From contig CADASU010000007.1 of NCBI GenBank assembly GCA_902790675.1, forward strand, positions 1 through 51,599: a stretch of DNA of 51,599 nucleotides. Direction: 5' to 3'. Shown here piece by piece: positions 9,095 through 18,082 of this stretch (the stretch's first letter is position 1; each line of letters begins with the position of its first letter). The notes beneath the pieces are model-generated. The model was not told the DNA's origin. It did not search any database and saw only the letters and a list, made by a program, of their open reading frames with translations. This stretch comes from Oscillospiraceae bacterium (lineage in GTDB: Bacteria; Bacillota; Clostridia; Oscillospirales; Ruminococcaceae). The position numbers and the translations under genes were made by a program.

Positions 9095-9852
9095 GGCGCG
9101 TCTCCTTTAGTCCACATTTCTTCCAATTGTTGTTTATCACGTTGAGTATCCATACACTTCCAAAAACCGTTGTGGCTATAAGCTTTCAATTCGCCTTTTG
9201 CTGCGAGTGTTTGCAAAGGTTTTTGTTCAAATACAGTTTTGTCGCCATCGATAAATTCAAAAATTTTCGGATTGCAAACCATAAATCCACCGTTTATGAC
9301 GCAACCGTCTTCCACATTTTTTTCTCTGAAAGAATTTATACTATTATTTTCATCTATATCTAAAATACCAAATTGTTGGCCTACATTCACAGCAGTTAAC
9401 GTAGCTATTTTCCCGTGAGATTCATGAAATTTTACTAATTTTTTTATGTTCACATCACTTACTCCGTCCCCATATGTAAGCATAAATGGTTTATTTTCTA
9501 CGTATTTTTGGATTCTTTTAATTCTTCCGCCAGTCATTGTGTTAAGTCCAGTATCAACTAATGTTACTTTCCATGATTCAGAAAAACTACTATGAACTGT
9601 CATTTTATTTTTATTTGAAAAATCAAAAGTTACATCGCTTGTATGTAAATAATAATTCGCAAAGTATTCTTTTATCATATGTGCTTTATAGCCGCAACAG
9701 ATTACGAAATCATTATAACCGTATTTTGAATATATTTTCATTATATGCCACAAAATTGGTTTTCCACCGATTTCAATCATAGGTTTAGGTCTTAAATGAC
9801 TTTCTTCAGATATGCGAGTACCAAATCCTCCTGCTAATAAAACAACCTTCAT
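9079..9852 (-). CDS. rfbF: Glucose-1-phosphate cytidylyltransferase
   Basis: 257 aa, the full length for this family. The nucleotidyltransferase signature LLAGGFGTRISEESHLRPKP is at residues 5-24, followed by MIEIGGKPILWHIM. YGDGVSDVN carries the metal-binding Asp, and GFWKCMDTQRDKQQLEEMW near the C-terminus is characteristic of RfbF. It makes CDP-glucose from CTP and glucose-1-phosphate and is the first gene of the leftward operon. A modest promoter lies just upstream. Confidence 0.93.
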   Translation of the reverse strand: MKVVLLAGGFGTRISEESHLRPKPMIEIGGKPILWHIMKIYSKYGYNDFVICCGYKAHMIKEYFANYYLHTSDVTFDFSNKNKMTVHSSFSESWKVTLVDTGLNTMTGGRIKRIQKYVENKPFMLTYGDGVSDVNIKKLVKFHESHGKIATLTAVNVGQQFGILDIDENNSINSFREKNVEDGCVINGGFMVCNPKIFEFIDGDKTVFEQKPLQTLAAKGELKAYSHNGFWKCMDTQRDKQQLEEMWTKGDAPWKIW

Positions 9853-9898
9853 AATAAAACCTCAACTTAACGTATTATTTTTTATAATGTTTTATAAT

Positions 9899-9925
9899 GT
9901 TATATTAAAAATTTAATTTTGTCAA
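9899..9925 (-). promoter_or_regulatory. Probable promoter of the rfbF operon
   Basis: On the minus strand TTGACA (9920-9925) is followed after 15 bp by TATAAC (9899-9904); TAACAT at 17 bp is an alternative -10. It points into rfbF about 45 bp away. The spacer is short, so the call is tentative. The rest of 9853-10227 shows no gene that I can support. Confidence 0.4.
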
Positions 9926-10227
9926 TAAAAAATTAAAAACATGCTAAATCACTTACAATTAATAATGAGAATAAAATTTTGCTATAAGTATGGATAGCAA
10001 ATTGTCATAAAAAAACAGGTTACCCCAAAAAATAAATAATCTAAAGTAAACGTTGCTTTTGTATCGGAATCATCTTTATAGAATGTGATTTATGATTTCG
10101 CGAAAACCGTATAACAGAGTCATTCTCAATGTATGTAGCCACTTAACAAATAATATATACCTTTATGTAGAAGTTAAGTATGGTAACTTGTTTGGAAGCC
10201 TAATTAAAAAACAGGAGTTGAAATAAA

Positions 10228-10304
10228 TGGTCGAGGTGACAGGACTTGAACCTGCGACCTCTGCGTCCCGAACGCAGCGCTCTACCAAACTGAGCCACAC
10301 CTCG
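10228..10304 (-). tRNA. tRNA-Pro (anticodon CGG)
   Basis: Reading the minus strand, acceptor arms CGAGGTG pair with the 3' strand ahead of an encoded ACCA end. The anticodon stem CTGCG/CGCAG encloses loop TTCGGGA, giving anticodon CGG. The T arm GCAGGTTCAAGTCCTGT is canonical. Total 77 nt including CCA. Confidence 0.95.
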
Positions 10305-10329
10305 TTAAATTTTAAAACACAACACGCTA

Positions 10330-10359
10330 ATTATATAATAAAATTATGTCAAATGTCAA
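10330..10359 (-). promoter_or_regulatory. Promoter of tRNA-Pro(CGG)
   Basis: On the minus strand TTGACA (10354-10359), an 18-bp spacer, then TATAAT (10330-10335), about 25 bp before the tRNA. A second TTGACA at 10347-10352 is too close to the -10 to be used with it. Confidence 0.6.
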
Positions 10360-10377
10360 TATTGTTTAAATTAGAAA

Positions 10378-10890
10378 GTGCCCAAGAAGAGGAGTTAAAT
10401 AAAGGAAGAAAGGGAAAGCAAGACCTTAATCGAAGGAAAATTAAATTTAGCAATAGCAAATCTGTTAAAGGCAAAGACGAAAACTTTAAACATAGATATC
10501 ATGGTTTCCAAAGGGCCTAAAAAGCACATAAAGCGTCGACGTAGAGCAGGAATATAATGCCTCTAAGGCTAGAATTAACGCCTTAAACGATAAAAGTTTG
10601 ACTTTTGTTTTTCAATGAAATATGGAAGCTTCCATAACAAGTTTCTGAATGGGCGGGATAGAAGTTAGAGTAGTATTGGAAAGCTTTAGTAGAGCTATCA
10701 ACTAATTGCTGTTTTTTCTCTCCATAAACGAATAAAGCTAATCCGTTTCAATTATTTTTGCTTATACCCAATACTCTTCCTTCTGCTATTTCAATATTTA
10801 CTTTCATATACAGTTTTATTGCCTGTTCCCTGCGTTTATTTGGCTGGTTTTTTTCCACAATTTTTACATATCATTTTTTTGTTATATTAT
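10378..10890 (-). pseudogene. Decayed IS1-like transposase relic
   Basis: No intact frame, but the minus strand reads as a broken transposase when frames are changed. First comes a zinc-knuckle-like ICKNCGKK (about 10846-10870), then after a frameshift QPNKRREQAIKLYMKVNIE...GRVLGIS, which looks like the InsA-type helix-turn-helix. A further segment reads LALFVYGEKKQ...KAFQYYSNFYPAH, then NSSLR, and in another frame RHYIPALRRRFMCF...ETM, which resembles the conserved C-terminal end of InsB-type transposases. At least three frameshifts and several stops are present. I see no clear terminal inverted repeats. The IS1-family label is by pattern only. Confidence 0.55.
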
Positions 10891-10928
10891 ATATTTCCTT
10901 CTTGATCACTCCCCTATAATTTTTTATC

Positions 10929-10957
10929 TTGACAACTCTCATTATTTACTATATAAT
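10929..10957 (+). promoter_or_regulatory. Perfect consensus promoter of tRNA-Pro(TGG)
   Basis: TTGACA (10929-10934), exactly 17 bp, TATAAT (10952-10957), about 27 bp before the tRNA. All twelve consensus positions match. Confidence 0.82.
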
Positions 10958-10983
10958 TTACATGTTGTTTTTATTGACGTGCT

Positions 10984-11060
10984 CGGGGCGTAGCTCAGTT
11001 TGGTAGAGTGCTTGGTTTGGGACCAAGATGCCGCAGGTTCAAGTCCTGTCGCCCCGACCA
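10984..11060 (+). tRNA. tRNA-Pro (anticodon TGG)
   Basis: Acceptor CGGGGCG pairs with CGCCCCG and is followed by ACCA. The anticodon arm CTTGG/CCAAG encloses TTTGGGA, giving TGG. The T arm is identical to that of tRNA-Pro(CGG). 77 nt including the encoded CCA. Confidence 0.95.
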
Positions 11061-11069
11061 GTATTTGAT

Positions 11070-11103
11070 AGTTCATGGCTAATTTTTGTCATGAGCTTTT
11101 TTA
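11070..11103 (+). terminator. Terminator of tRNA-Pro(TGG)
   Basis: AGTTCATG pairs with CATGAGCT (one G-T pair) around a loop of about 12 nt and runs into six T residues. Confidence 0.65.
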
Positions 11104-11106
11104 TGT

Positions 11107-11155
11107 AAAATACCCTATGGCTTGGAAAAAAACATAAATCATGGGGTATTTTTTA
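11107..11155. terminator. Bidirectional terminator between convergent genes
   Basis: A 13-bp stem, AAAATACCCTATG with CATGGGGTATTTT (one G-T pair), has A-runs on one side and T-runs on the other. It abuts the stop of the minus-strand gene at 11153 and can also stop read-through from the tRNA. Confidence 0.65.
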
Positions 11156-11695
11156 TCGATTATAAAATAAATTACCTGGTAATAAGAACGTATATGGTGC
11201 GGTAATAACAGCAAATGCTAAGGAAGATAACAATCTTTGCTTTTTAGTAAGCCCTGATTTTCTGAAAGCAATAAAATAATCAAACAAAAAAATAGCTATT
11301 GATGACACTGCTATCGCCATTACGATATAAATATAACTATATATATTAAGCTCACCTGGATGATTAGTAATATTATTTAAGCCTTCCATAATCATGTACT
11401 CTAAGCTGTTTGTATCATCACGAGAAATTATATAAGGGTAACCAAAGCTTGCCCCTATAAATAAAAATAAAGCGCCAATGATGTCTCCTATGTAACCAAA
11501 AATCCATATTTTCCATATGCTTTTTTTATAAAAAGTAAAATCTATTTTCTTATGAATAAATTTTGATAAAACCAATAAGACAATTGAATCGATTATAAAA
11601 TTTAAGCCCATAAAAATAGTAGAAATTACAGGTATTATTGTCACCAACATATATGGCGGAAAAAGAATATTATATAGCTTTGTTTCATGTTTCAC
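11153..11695 (-). CDS. Unrecognised membrane protein
   Basis: 180 aa. It has about four or five hydrophobic segments (for example PPYMLVTIIPVISTIFMGL, IWIFGYIGDIIGALFLFIGA, IYIVMAIAVSSIAIFLFDYF, LLSSLAFAVITAPYTFLL) and a basic patch before the last. The start is GTG with AGGAGG 8 nt upstream. I recognise no catalytic or transport motif. It stands alone between a tRNA terminator and a 180-bp gap before tcdA, so context gives no functional clue. Confidence 0.7.
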   Translation of the reverse strand: MKHETKLYNILFPPYMLVTIIPVISTIFMGLNFIIDSIVLLVLSKFIHKKIDFTFYKKSIWKIWIFGYIGDIIGALFLFIGASFGYPYIISRDDTNSLEYMIMEGLNNITNHPGELNIYSYIYIVMAIAVSSIAIFLFDYFIAFRKSGLTKKQRLLSSLAFAVITAPYTFLLPGNLFYNR

Positions 11696-11832
11696 ACATA
11701 CATCCTCCTTTTCTATTTTTTTATTATTTGTTATAGTATCATATCATCTCTATTAAAGCAATGTCGTTTATCAAATTCATAGCTCACCAAATCATTAGTC
11801 AAAAAACTAGTCTATAATAAAATTTCATACAT

Positions 11833-11870
11833 AAAAAGATCAATTCTTTAAAATAGAACTGATCTTTTTT
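11833..11870 (-). terminator. Terminator of tcdA
   Basis: Arms AAAAGATCAATTCT and AGAACTGATCTTTT pair with one mismatch around a short A/T loop just beyond the tcdA stop. A/T runs on both sides make it potentially bidirectional. Confidence 0.7.
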
Positions 11871-11873
11871 GTT

Positions 11874-12617
11874 TTAATTTATTAAATCTTTTATGACTTC
11901 TCCTGCTATTATAAGTCCAACAACAGGCGGAACAAACGATGTGCTTCCGGGGGGTTGTCTATGATTTTTGCGCGTTACCTGGTCGTTTAATTCAAAAATA
12001 TCATTAGCCTTGTTATCACATTTAGGAACAAGTGGCTTTTCTTTAGAATAAACCACCTTTAACCTTTCTATCCCTCGCCTCTTTAGCTCACGTCTCATAA
12101 CTTTAGCTAAAGGACAAACTGATGTTTGATATATATCCGCAACTTCGAATAAAGTAGGATCTATCTTGTTTCCGGCGCCCATAGAACTTATTATTTTGGT
12201 TTTGGCCAAATTAGCTTGTTCAACCAGTTTAATTTTACCGGTAACCGTATCTATTGCATCCACAACATAGTCATACTTAGAAAAATCAAATAAATTCGAC
12301 GTTTCATTGTCAAAGAAAACCTTATGTGTTTCAACTTCGGCTTCAGGATTAATTTCTAAAATCCTCTGTTTAGCAATGTCTACCTTATATTGTCCAACCG
12401 TTTTTGTTGTTGCATAAATTTGACGATTTATATTTGAGAAGCACACCGCATCACTATCTATTAAATCTAATTTTCCAACACCAGAACGCACTAAAGCTTC
12501 AACAACATATCCTCCAACACCGCCCAAACCAAAAACTGCAACTTTCAAATTGGCTAACTTTTCAACAGCTTGCTTGCCAAAAATAAGCTCTGTTCTAGCA
12601 AATCTATTACTGCTCAT
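11874..12617 (-). CDS. tcdA: tRNA threonylcarbamoyladenosine dehydratase
   Basis: 247 aa, E1-like (ThiF/HesA) fold. FGKQAVEKLANLKVAVFGLG leads into the nucleotide-binding GLGGVGGYVVEALVRSG, then LIDSDAVCFSNINRQ with the adenylation Arg, and DAIDTVTGK. SVCPLAKVMRRELKRRG is typical of TcdA (CsdL/YgdL). The enzyme uses ATP to cyclise t6A37 of ANN-decoding tRNAs to ct6A. It follows mnmA by about 45 bp, so two tRNA-modification genes are probably co-transcribed. A hairpin terminator follows the stop. Confidence 0.9.
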   Translation of the reverse strand: MSSNRFARTELIFGKQAVEKLANLKVAVFGLGGVGGYVVEALVRSGVGKLDLIDSDAVCFSNINRQIYATTKTVGQYKVDIAKQRILEINPEAEVETHKVFFDNETSNLFDFSKYDYVVDAIDTVTGKIKLVEQANLAKTKIISSMGAGNKIDPTLFEVADIYQTSVCPLAKVMRRELKRRGIERLKVVYSKEKPLVPKCDNKANDIFELNDQVTRKNHRQPPGSTSFVPPVVGLIIAGEVIKDLIN

Positions 12618-12661
12618 CCTTTTTCCTTTCAGCTATATTTGTTTTAACTTTTTTAACATAA

Positions 12662-13741
12662 TCATGTTTCACAAATAGTTCCTCCCCCAACAACAACATC
12701 TCCATCATATAAAACAACAGCTTGTCCTTTTGTTATTGCACGCTGCGGCTCATCAAATTCAACTTTTAATATATCTGAATCAATTTGTTTTGCCGTTGCC
12801 CACTGTTCCTTTTGTCTATATCTAACTTTTGCTTTTAATCTGGTTTCTTTAAATAAATTATCAACTGCAATAAGATTTATATCCTTAGCTATGAGTTTCT
12901 TAGTATATATTCCTTCGTGAGTTGTTAAAACAACAGTGTTACTCGCAGGATCTACTTTACAAACATACATAGGCTGCTTTAATGAAAGTCCTAGTCCCTT
13001 TCTTTGCCCGATAGTATAGTGAATAATTCCCTTATGAGTTCCCAAAACATTTCCGTTGGCATCAACAAATTTACCTGGCAAATATCTTTTTTTCGTATAA
13101 TTTTCAATAAAGTCTGCATAATTTTTATCTTTAACAAAACAAATGTCCTGACTATCGTGTTTTTGAGCATTAACAAATCCGTATTTTTGCGCAATATCTC
13201 TTACTTCGATTTTTGTCATCTTTCCTAACGGAAACAAAGTATGCCTAAGTTGATCTTGCGTTAAAGAATATAAAACATAGCTTTGATCTTTAGAGCAATC
13301 AACAGCTTTTTTTAAAATCCAGCGCCCTCTAGCTTCACTATATTCAATCTGAGCATAATGTCCAGTTGCAATAAAATTATAGTCTAATTCTTTTGCTCTT
13401 TGAAACAACTTATCAAATTTTAAATATCTATTACAGTCAATGCAAGGATTTGGAGTCATACCATTTTCATACGAATATATAAACTTGTTGATAACCGTTT
13501 CTTCAAACTTAGACGAAAAATTAAAAACATAATATTTCATTCCCAATTTATATGCAATATTTCTGGCATCTTCAACATCATCTAAAGAACAACAGGTATT
13601 TTTCTGACAAACACCCACATCATCATTACTAAACAATTTCATAGTAACACCAATGCAATCATATCCCTGCCTCGTTAATATTAAAGCAGCAACACTCGAA
13701 TCTACCCCACCGCTCATTGCAACTATTGTTTTTTTATTCAT
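12662..13741 (-). CDS. mnmA: tRNA-specific 2-thiouridylase
   Basis: 359 aa. The PP-loop MSGGVDSS is at residues 9-16. The catalytic Cys103 is in PNPCIDCNRYLKF, and the partner Cys201 is in HDSQDICF. The C-terminal domain has IGQRKGLGL and the RYRQ...QRAITKGQAVVLYDGD signature. MnmA adds the 2-thio group to the wobble uridine of tRNA Lys, Glu and Gln, using sulfur relayed from a cysteine desulfurase that is not in this window. It is the middle gene of a leftward group with a YdcF-like gene and tcdA. Confidence 0.95.
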   Translation of the reverse strand: MNKKTIVAMSGGVDSSVAALILTRQGYDCIGVTMKLFSNDDVGVCQKNTCCSLDDVEDARNIAYKLGMKYYVFNFSSKFEETVINKFIYSYENGMTPNPCIDCNRYLKFDKLFQRAKELDYNFIATGHYAQIEYSEARGRWILKKAVDCSKDQSYVLYSLTQDQLRHTLFPLGKMTKIEVRDIAQKYGFVNAQKHDSQDICFVKDKNYADFIENYTKKRYLPGKFVDANGNVLGTHKGIIHYTIGQRKGLGLSLKQPMYVCKVDPASNTVVLTTHEGIYTKKLIAKDINLIAVDNLFKETRLKAKVRYRQKEQWATAKQIDSDILKVEFDEPQRAITKGQAVVLYDGDVVVGGGTICET

Positions 13742-13771
13742 AACCTACCCCATTTTAATATCTACATTATT

Positions 13772-14512
13772 TTAACCAACTAAAAACTTTATTTCGCTAA
13801 AGAATTCCCGAACCATGTTGTTTAATAAATACAAATTATTCATACCTGCCACAAGCCCGCTAGCATTATTGATATTATTGTTCCTTGCTATTTGCAAAGC
13901 CCTAGCCATATGAAAATTATTGGTTACAATCCCAACCGACGCCCCACTGTCTATATATTTAAGGCTATTTTTTATATTTTGTTCTGTATTTTGAGACTCA
14001 GTTTCCATAATAATTCTAGATTCATCAACACCTTGCTCTTTAAGATATTTTTTCATTCCAACTGCTTCTGCAAATGGCTCATTATGGCCTTGTCCTCCAC
14101 AAACTATGCACTTCGTTTTTTCATTCTCATTAAGATATTTTAAAGCCCTATCTAACCTATATTTAAGAATTGAACTAGGTCCGTTTTCATAAACCTGCGC
14201 ACCTAAAACTATGATATAATCTAAATTAGCTTGCTCTTTAGCCAAAAAACCACTAATAATAAATCCTTCAATAACAGCAAACACTGTACAAAAGACAACT
14301 AAACCAATTATAATTATACGCTGAAAAATTATTGAAAATTTGCTCCACAAATTAAACACAATACTTATATCACAAACAACAAAAATGAGTCCAATCAATA
14401 TCCAAACTACAAAGAATCCTGTACCAGAACCAACACGCCTAATAATTTCACTATATATAAAACAAAAAATTGCCAAAACACTGTATATTAAAATAAATAT
14501 TATTTTTTCCAC
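13772..14512 (-). CDS. YdcF/SanA-family (DUF218) membrane protein
   Basis: 246 aa. Four hydrophobic segments in the first 90 residues are followed by the DUF218 domain: YIIVLGAQVYENGPS, CIVCGGQG, EAVGMKKYLKEQGVDESRI, ESQNTEQN and VTNNFHMARA. The family contains envelope-associated proteins of unclear chemistry. The start is GTG at 14512: AAGGAG lies 8 nt upstream, and the neighbouring ATG at 14514 is out of frame. It sits 17 bp downstream of mfd. Confidence 0.85.
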   Translation of the reverse strand: MEKIIFILIYSVLAIFCFIYSEIIRRVGSGTGFFVVWILIGLIFVVCDISIVFNLWSKFSIIFQRIIIIGLVVFCTVFAVIEGFIISGFLAKEQANLDYIIVLGAQVYENGPSSILKYRLDRALKYLNENEKTKCIVCGGQGHNEPFAEAVGMKKYLKEQGVDESRIIMETESQNTEQNIKNSLKYIDSGASVGIVTNNFHMARALQIARNNNINNASGLVAGMNNLYLLNNMVREFFSEIKFLVG

Positions 14513-14529
14513 ATAAAAATCTCCTTCAA

Positions 14530-17500
14530 TTACTCCAAAACCAATTTTATTACATCTAAAAAGCTATCTTTTTGCACTTTAACCGATAAATATGGCTTTT
14601 CACCAACATTTAACGAAGCTCTTCCTTTTAACTTATCAACTATATCTGCCATTTTTTCAATTTCTAACTTTGCAGGATAAAATTTTAAAGCCACTCCATC
14701 AGCAATAATCTCGTTAAAACCAAGCTTTGCCGCTTTTGAACGTAAAATCGCAACATCCATTAATCCAATAACAGATTTAGCTGGTTCTCCAAAACGATCT
14801 ATTAATTCGTCTATTAAGTCAATTTTATCTTCTTCGTTTTCAAGTGCAGCAATTTTTCTGTATATTTCCAGCCTTTGAGATATATTAGATATATATTTTT
14901 CAGGTATATGGGCACTAATGGGTATATCAATTGCACAATCTACAAACTCTTTTTCCGGCTTTTTCCCTTGAGCCTCGCAAACCGCCTCATTTAAAATTCT
15001 AATATACATATCATATCCAACAGTCTCCATCTGACCATGCTGCCGCTCTCCTAATAAACTTCCTGCTCCCCTTATTTCTAAATCTCTAAGAGCAATTCTA
15101 AAACCAGATCCAAACCTAGTAAACTCTCTAATAGCCGATAGTCTTTTAGTTGCAATCTCCGATAAAACCTTTCCTCGATTAAAAGTAAAATATGCAAATG
15201 CTCTGCGCTTAGCCCTGCCTATTCTGCCCCTCAGCTGATATAGCTGCGAAAGACCCATATAATCCGCATGCTCAACAATCATCGTGTTAGCATTGGCTAT
15301 ATCTACTCCTGTTTCAATTATTGTTGTGCATATTAAAATATCTATGTCATGGTTTAAAACCTGCTCCCAGACTAATGATAACTCTTTTTCTCCCATTTGT
15401 CCATGAGCAACACCTATTTTTGCATCGGGCACTAACCTTTGAATTTTCGTTTTGCAATGTGTAATAGTGCTTATTCTATTATGTATATAATAAACTTGAC
15501 CATTTCGTCTTAATTCCTTTCTAATTGCCTCGGCAATAACCAACGGCTCATATTCCATAACATAAGTTTGAATGGGTTGTCTGTCTTGAGGCGGCTCCTC
15601 CAAAACACTCATATCTCTTATTCCAGACATCGCCATATTTAAAGTTCTCGGTATTGGTGTTGCAGAAAGAGATAATATATCTATTCCATTGAAGAGCTGC
15701 TTAAACTTTTCCTTCTGTGAAACCCCAAATCGCTGCTCCTCATCAATAATAGCCAGCCCCAAATCTTTAAACTCAATATCTTTTTGAACCAGCCTATGAG
15801 TTCCAACAATAATATCAACACTGCCTATTTTTAACTTATTAATTATATCTTTTTGCTGTTTAGATGTTTTAAACCTAGAAAGCAGCTCAACATTAACAGG
15901 AAAATCTCCCAATCTTTCAATCAACGTTCTATAGTGCTGCCATGCCAAAATTGTTGTTGGGCAAAGAAACGCACATTGTTTTCCGTCTAAAACACATTTA
16001 AACGCAGCTCTAAGCGCAACTTCTGTTTTTCCAAAGCCAACATCTCCACAAAGTAGTCTGTCCATTGGTTTTGTAGACTCCATGTCATGTTTTATATCTT
16101 CAATCGCCGTCAATTGATCCTGCGTTTCTTCATATTCAAAATGTCTCTCAAAATTAACCATCCAATCGCCATCAGGAGAAAATGCAAATCCTTTTGTGTT
16201 TTGTCTCTTAGCATATAGCTCTATTAATTCCTTGGCCATTTGTTTGGCTTCTTTTTTAACTCGCCTCTTTGTCCTTTTCCAGTCATCTGTTCCCAGCTTA
16301 TTTAACTTAACTCTGCCTTCATCTGACCCCATATATTTTGAAACCAAATCTAACTGCGTTACTGGAACATATAAAACATTGGTTCCTGCATATTTAATTT
16401 TAATATAATCCTTTTCAATATCTCTTACAGAAATTTTTTCAATTCCCTCAAAGCTCCCTATTCCATAAGAAACATGAACAACCAAGTCTCCAATGTTCAA
16501 ATCGGAAAGCGACCGAATTTGACCTTTCAAAGATTTTTTCCTGTTTCCAGAATCTCTATATTTAAACTTATTAACCGATATAACCGCAAATTTTGCATCC
16601 GGATATTCAAAGCCAGAAGAAATTGCTCCAGATGTAATATAAACTCCTTTGCTTTGAATTTCATGACTATATTCAACTACAGGCGCAACAATTCCAACAG
16701 CCAACAAATCTTTTGAGAGCATATCAGCCGCTTTGTTTGTTCCGGCCATAATTATAACAGTAAAATCTTTTTCATTGTAAAATTCTAGTTCTTCAACTAA
16801 AACTTTTCTTTCCCCGCTCCAATTCCCTAAATTAATAGCATTAAAAGATATTATTTCATCCAGCTTACAAGTATCTGCTTTGTGAGGAAAATTTTCCAAA
16901 AACAGAACATTTTTATATATATTACTTAAAACGTCCGTGAAATCTGGTCTAACATTTTTTAATGGAATACATAGTTCACCTTCATCAAACAAAATATCTA
17001 AATCTTCAGCCCACTGATTGTTTTCATCAGCCAGCGCTTTTTCAACCGCCTTTTGTTCACTCACTAAAAGAATCCCATCAGCAAAATAATCTAATATAGT
17101 AACTTTATCATTGTATACAACAGATATATATTTATCAATATTAGAAATAGATGCGCCGTGTTGTATTTTTTCCAAATCACTTTCAATTTTTAATTTAGCA
17201 TTCAAAGTTATATCGGAGTCTATAATTTCTTTAACACTATCAACAAATTCAGCCTTATTTAATATAAACTCAGATACAGGACATATCTCTAAAACATCGA
17301 CTTGTTCACTTCTGCGCTGCGTTTCTAAGTCAAAAAAACATATACTATCTATATCATCTCCCCAATACTCAATTCTAACAGGAGTTTTTGTTGACGCTGG
17401 ATATATATCTACTATTGCTCCCCTAACCGCAAACTGTCCTGTTCCATCTATCTGATCTCTTTTTATATAACCAATTTCTGAAATCATACGTATAAATTCA

Positions 17501-17952
17501 CTCTGATCAAAATTTTGTCCCGATTTGATTGAAATCACGGATCTTTCAAGAATGTTCTGAGGCATAGTATATAAACATGCAGATGATATAGAACAAAAAA
17601 CCACCCTTGTTTTCTTGCTTAATATTCGAAACAAAACGCCCATTCTTTCAATTTCATATTCATTTGAAGAACTTTCAATAGGCCGCAAAACCAAATCACG
17701 ATATGGAAAAACTTCAGCAATATCATCGCCAGCAAAAGCATTAAAATCACTACACAAAGCCTGTGAACTCTGCTCATCTGGCGTTAAAACTAAAACCAAT
17801 TTTTCCTTAGATTGTTCATATATTCCTAAAATTAAATTAGCTTTATTAACAGAAGGAAGACCAACAGCCATAGCATTTTTCTTATTCAAAATACAATTAT
17901 TTAATATTTGGTTTTGCTCCAGTTTACCAAGCAACTGGCTAAAAATATTCAT
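14530..17952 (-). CDS. mfd: Transcription-repair coupling factor
   Basis: About 1140 aa, full length. The UvrB-like N-terminal modules are followed by the RNAP-interacting region (GDLVVHVSYGIGSFEGIEKI, about residue 485). The RecG-like translocase has motif I GDVGFGKTEVALRAAF, motif II DEEQRFG, motif III SATPIPRT and motif VI QLRGRIGRAKR. The C-terminal TRCF domain binds UvrA. Mfd removes stalled RNA polymerase and recruits excision repair. I start at the ATG at 17952; the upstream in-frame TTG (17973) contains the GAGAGGAGA ribosome binding site. It lies downstream of pth and prs, a common Firmicute arrangement. Confidence 0.96.
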   Translation of the reverse strand: MNIFSQLLGKLEQNQILNNCILNKKNAMAVGLPSVNKANLILGIYEQSKEKLVLVLTPDEQSSQALCSDFNAFAGDDIAEVFPYRDLVLRPIESSSNEYEIERMGVLFRILSKKTRVVFCSISSACLYTMPQNILERSVISIKSGQNFDQSEFIRMISEIGYIKRDQIDGTGQFAVRGAIVDIYPASTKTPVRIEYWGDDIDSICFFDLETQRRSEQVDVLEICPVSEFILNKAEFVDSVKEIIDSDITLNAKLKIESDLEKIQHGASISNIDKYISVVYNDKVTILDYFADGILLVSEQKAVEKALADENNQWAEDLDILFDEGELCIPLKNVRPDFTDVLSNIYKNVLFLENFPHKADTCKLDEIISFNAINLGNWSGERKVLVEELEFYNEKDFTVIIMAGTNKAADMLSKDLLAVGIVAPVVEYSHEIQSKGVYITSGAISSGFEYPDAKFAVISVNKFKYRDSGNRKKSLKGQIRSLSDLNIGDLVVHVSYGIGSFEGIEKISVRDIEKDYIKIKYAGTNVLYVPVTQLDLVSKYMGSDEGRVKLNKLGTDDWKRTKRRVKKEAKQMAKELIELYAKRQNTKGFAFSPDGDWMVNFERHFEYEETQDQLTAIEDIKHDMESTKPMDRLLCGDVGFGKTEVALRAAFKCVLDGKQCAFLCPTTILAWQHYRTLIERLGDFPVNVELLSRFKTSKQQKDIINKLKIGSVDIIVGTHRLVQKDIEFKDLGLAIIDEEQRFGVSQKEKFKQLFNGIDILSLSATPIPRTLNMAMSGIRDMSVLEEPPQDRQPIQTYVMEYEPLVIAEAIRKELRRNGQVYYIHNRISTITHCKTKIQRLVPDAKIGVAHGQMGEKELSLVWEQVLNHDIDILICTTIIETGVDIANANTMIVEHADYMGLSQLYQLRGRIGRAKRRAFAYFTFNRGKVLSEIATKRLSAIREFTRFGSGFRIALRDLEIRGAGSLLGERQHGQMETVGYDMYIRILNEAVCEAQGKKPEKEFVDCAIDIPISAHIPEKYISNISQRLEIYRKIAALENEEDKIDLIDELIDRFGEPAKSVIGLMDVAILRSKAAKLGFNEIIADGVALKFYPAKLEIEKMADIVDKLKGRASLNVGEKPYLSVKVQKDSFLDVIKLVLE

Positions 17953-18082
17953 ATTTATATGGTCTCCTCTCAAGCTGAAAAATTGTTATCATAATAAACT
18001 TAAACTTACAAAAAATCAAAAAAATGCAGCACAAAACAAAATTAAATATCATAAGCAACTCAAATCCAACTGCCTATAATAT

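Noticed and set aside
10141-10179. ACTTAAC...GTTAAGT inverted repeat left of tRNA-Pro(CGG)
   Set aside because: Only 7-bp arms with a long loop and no T run; no supportable function.
10227-10520. A 97-codon plus-strand frame starting after AGGAG
   Set aside because: It reads across the complement of tRNA-Pro(CGG) and then the transposase relic; this is a well-known false protein from tRNA antisense.
17615-18079. A 154-codon plus-strand frame opposite the start of mfd
   Set aside because: Antisense to conserved mfd codons and without any recognisable protein pattern.
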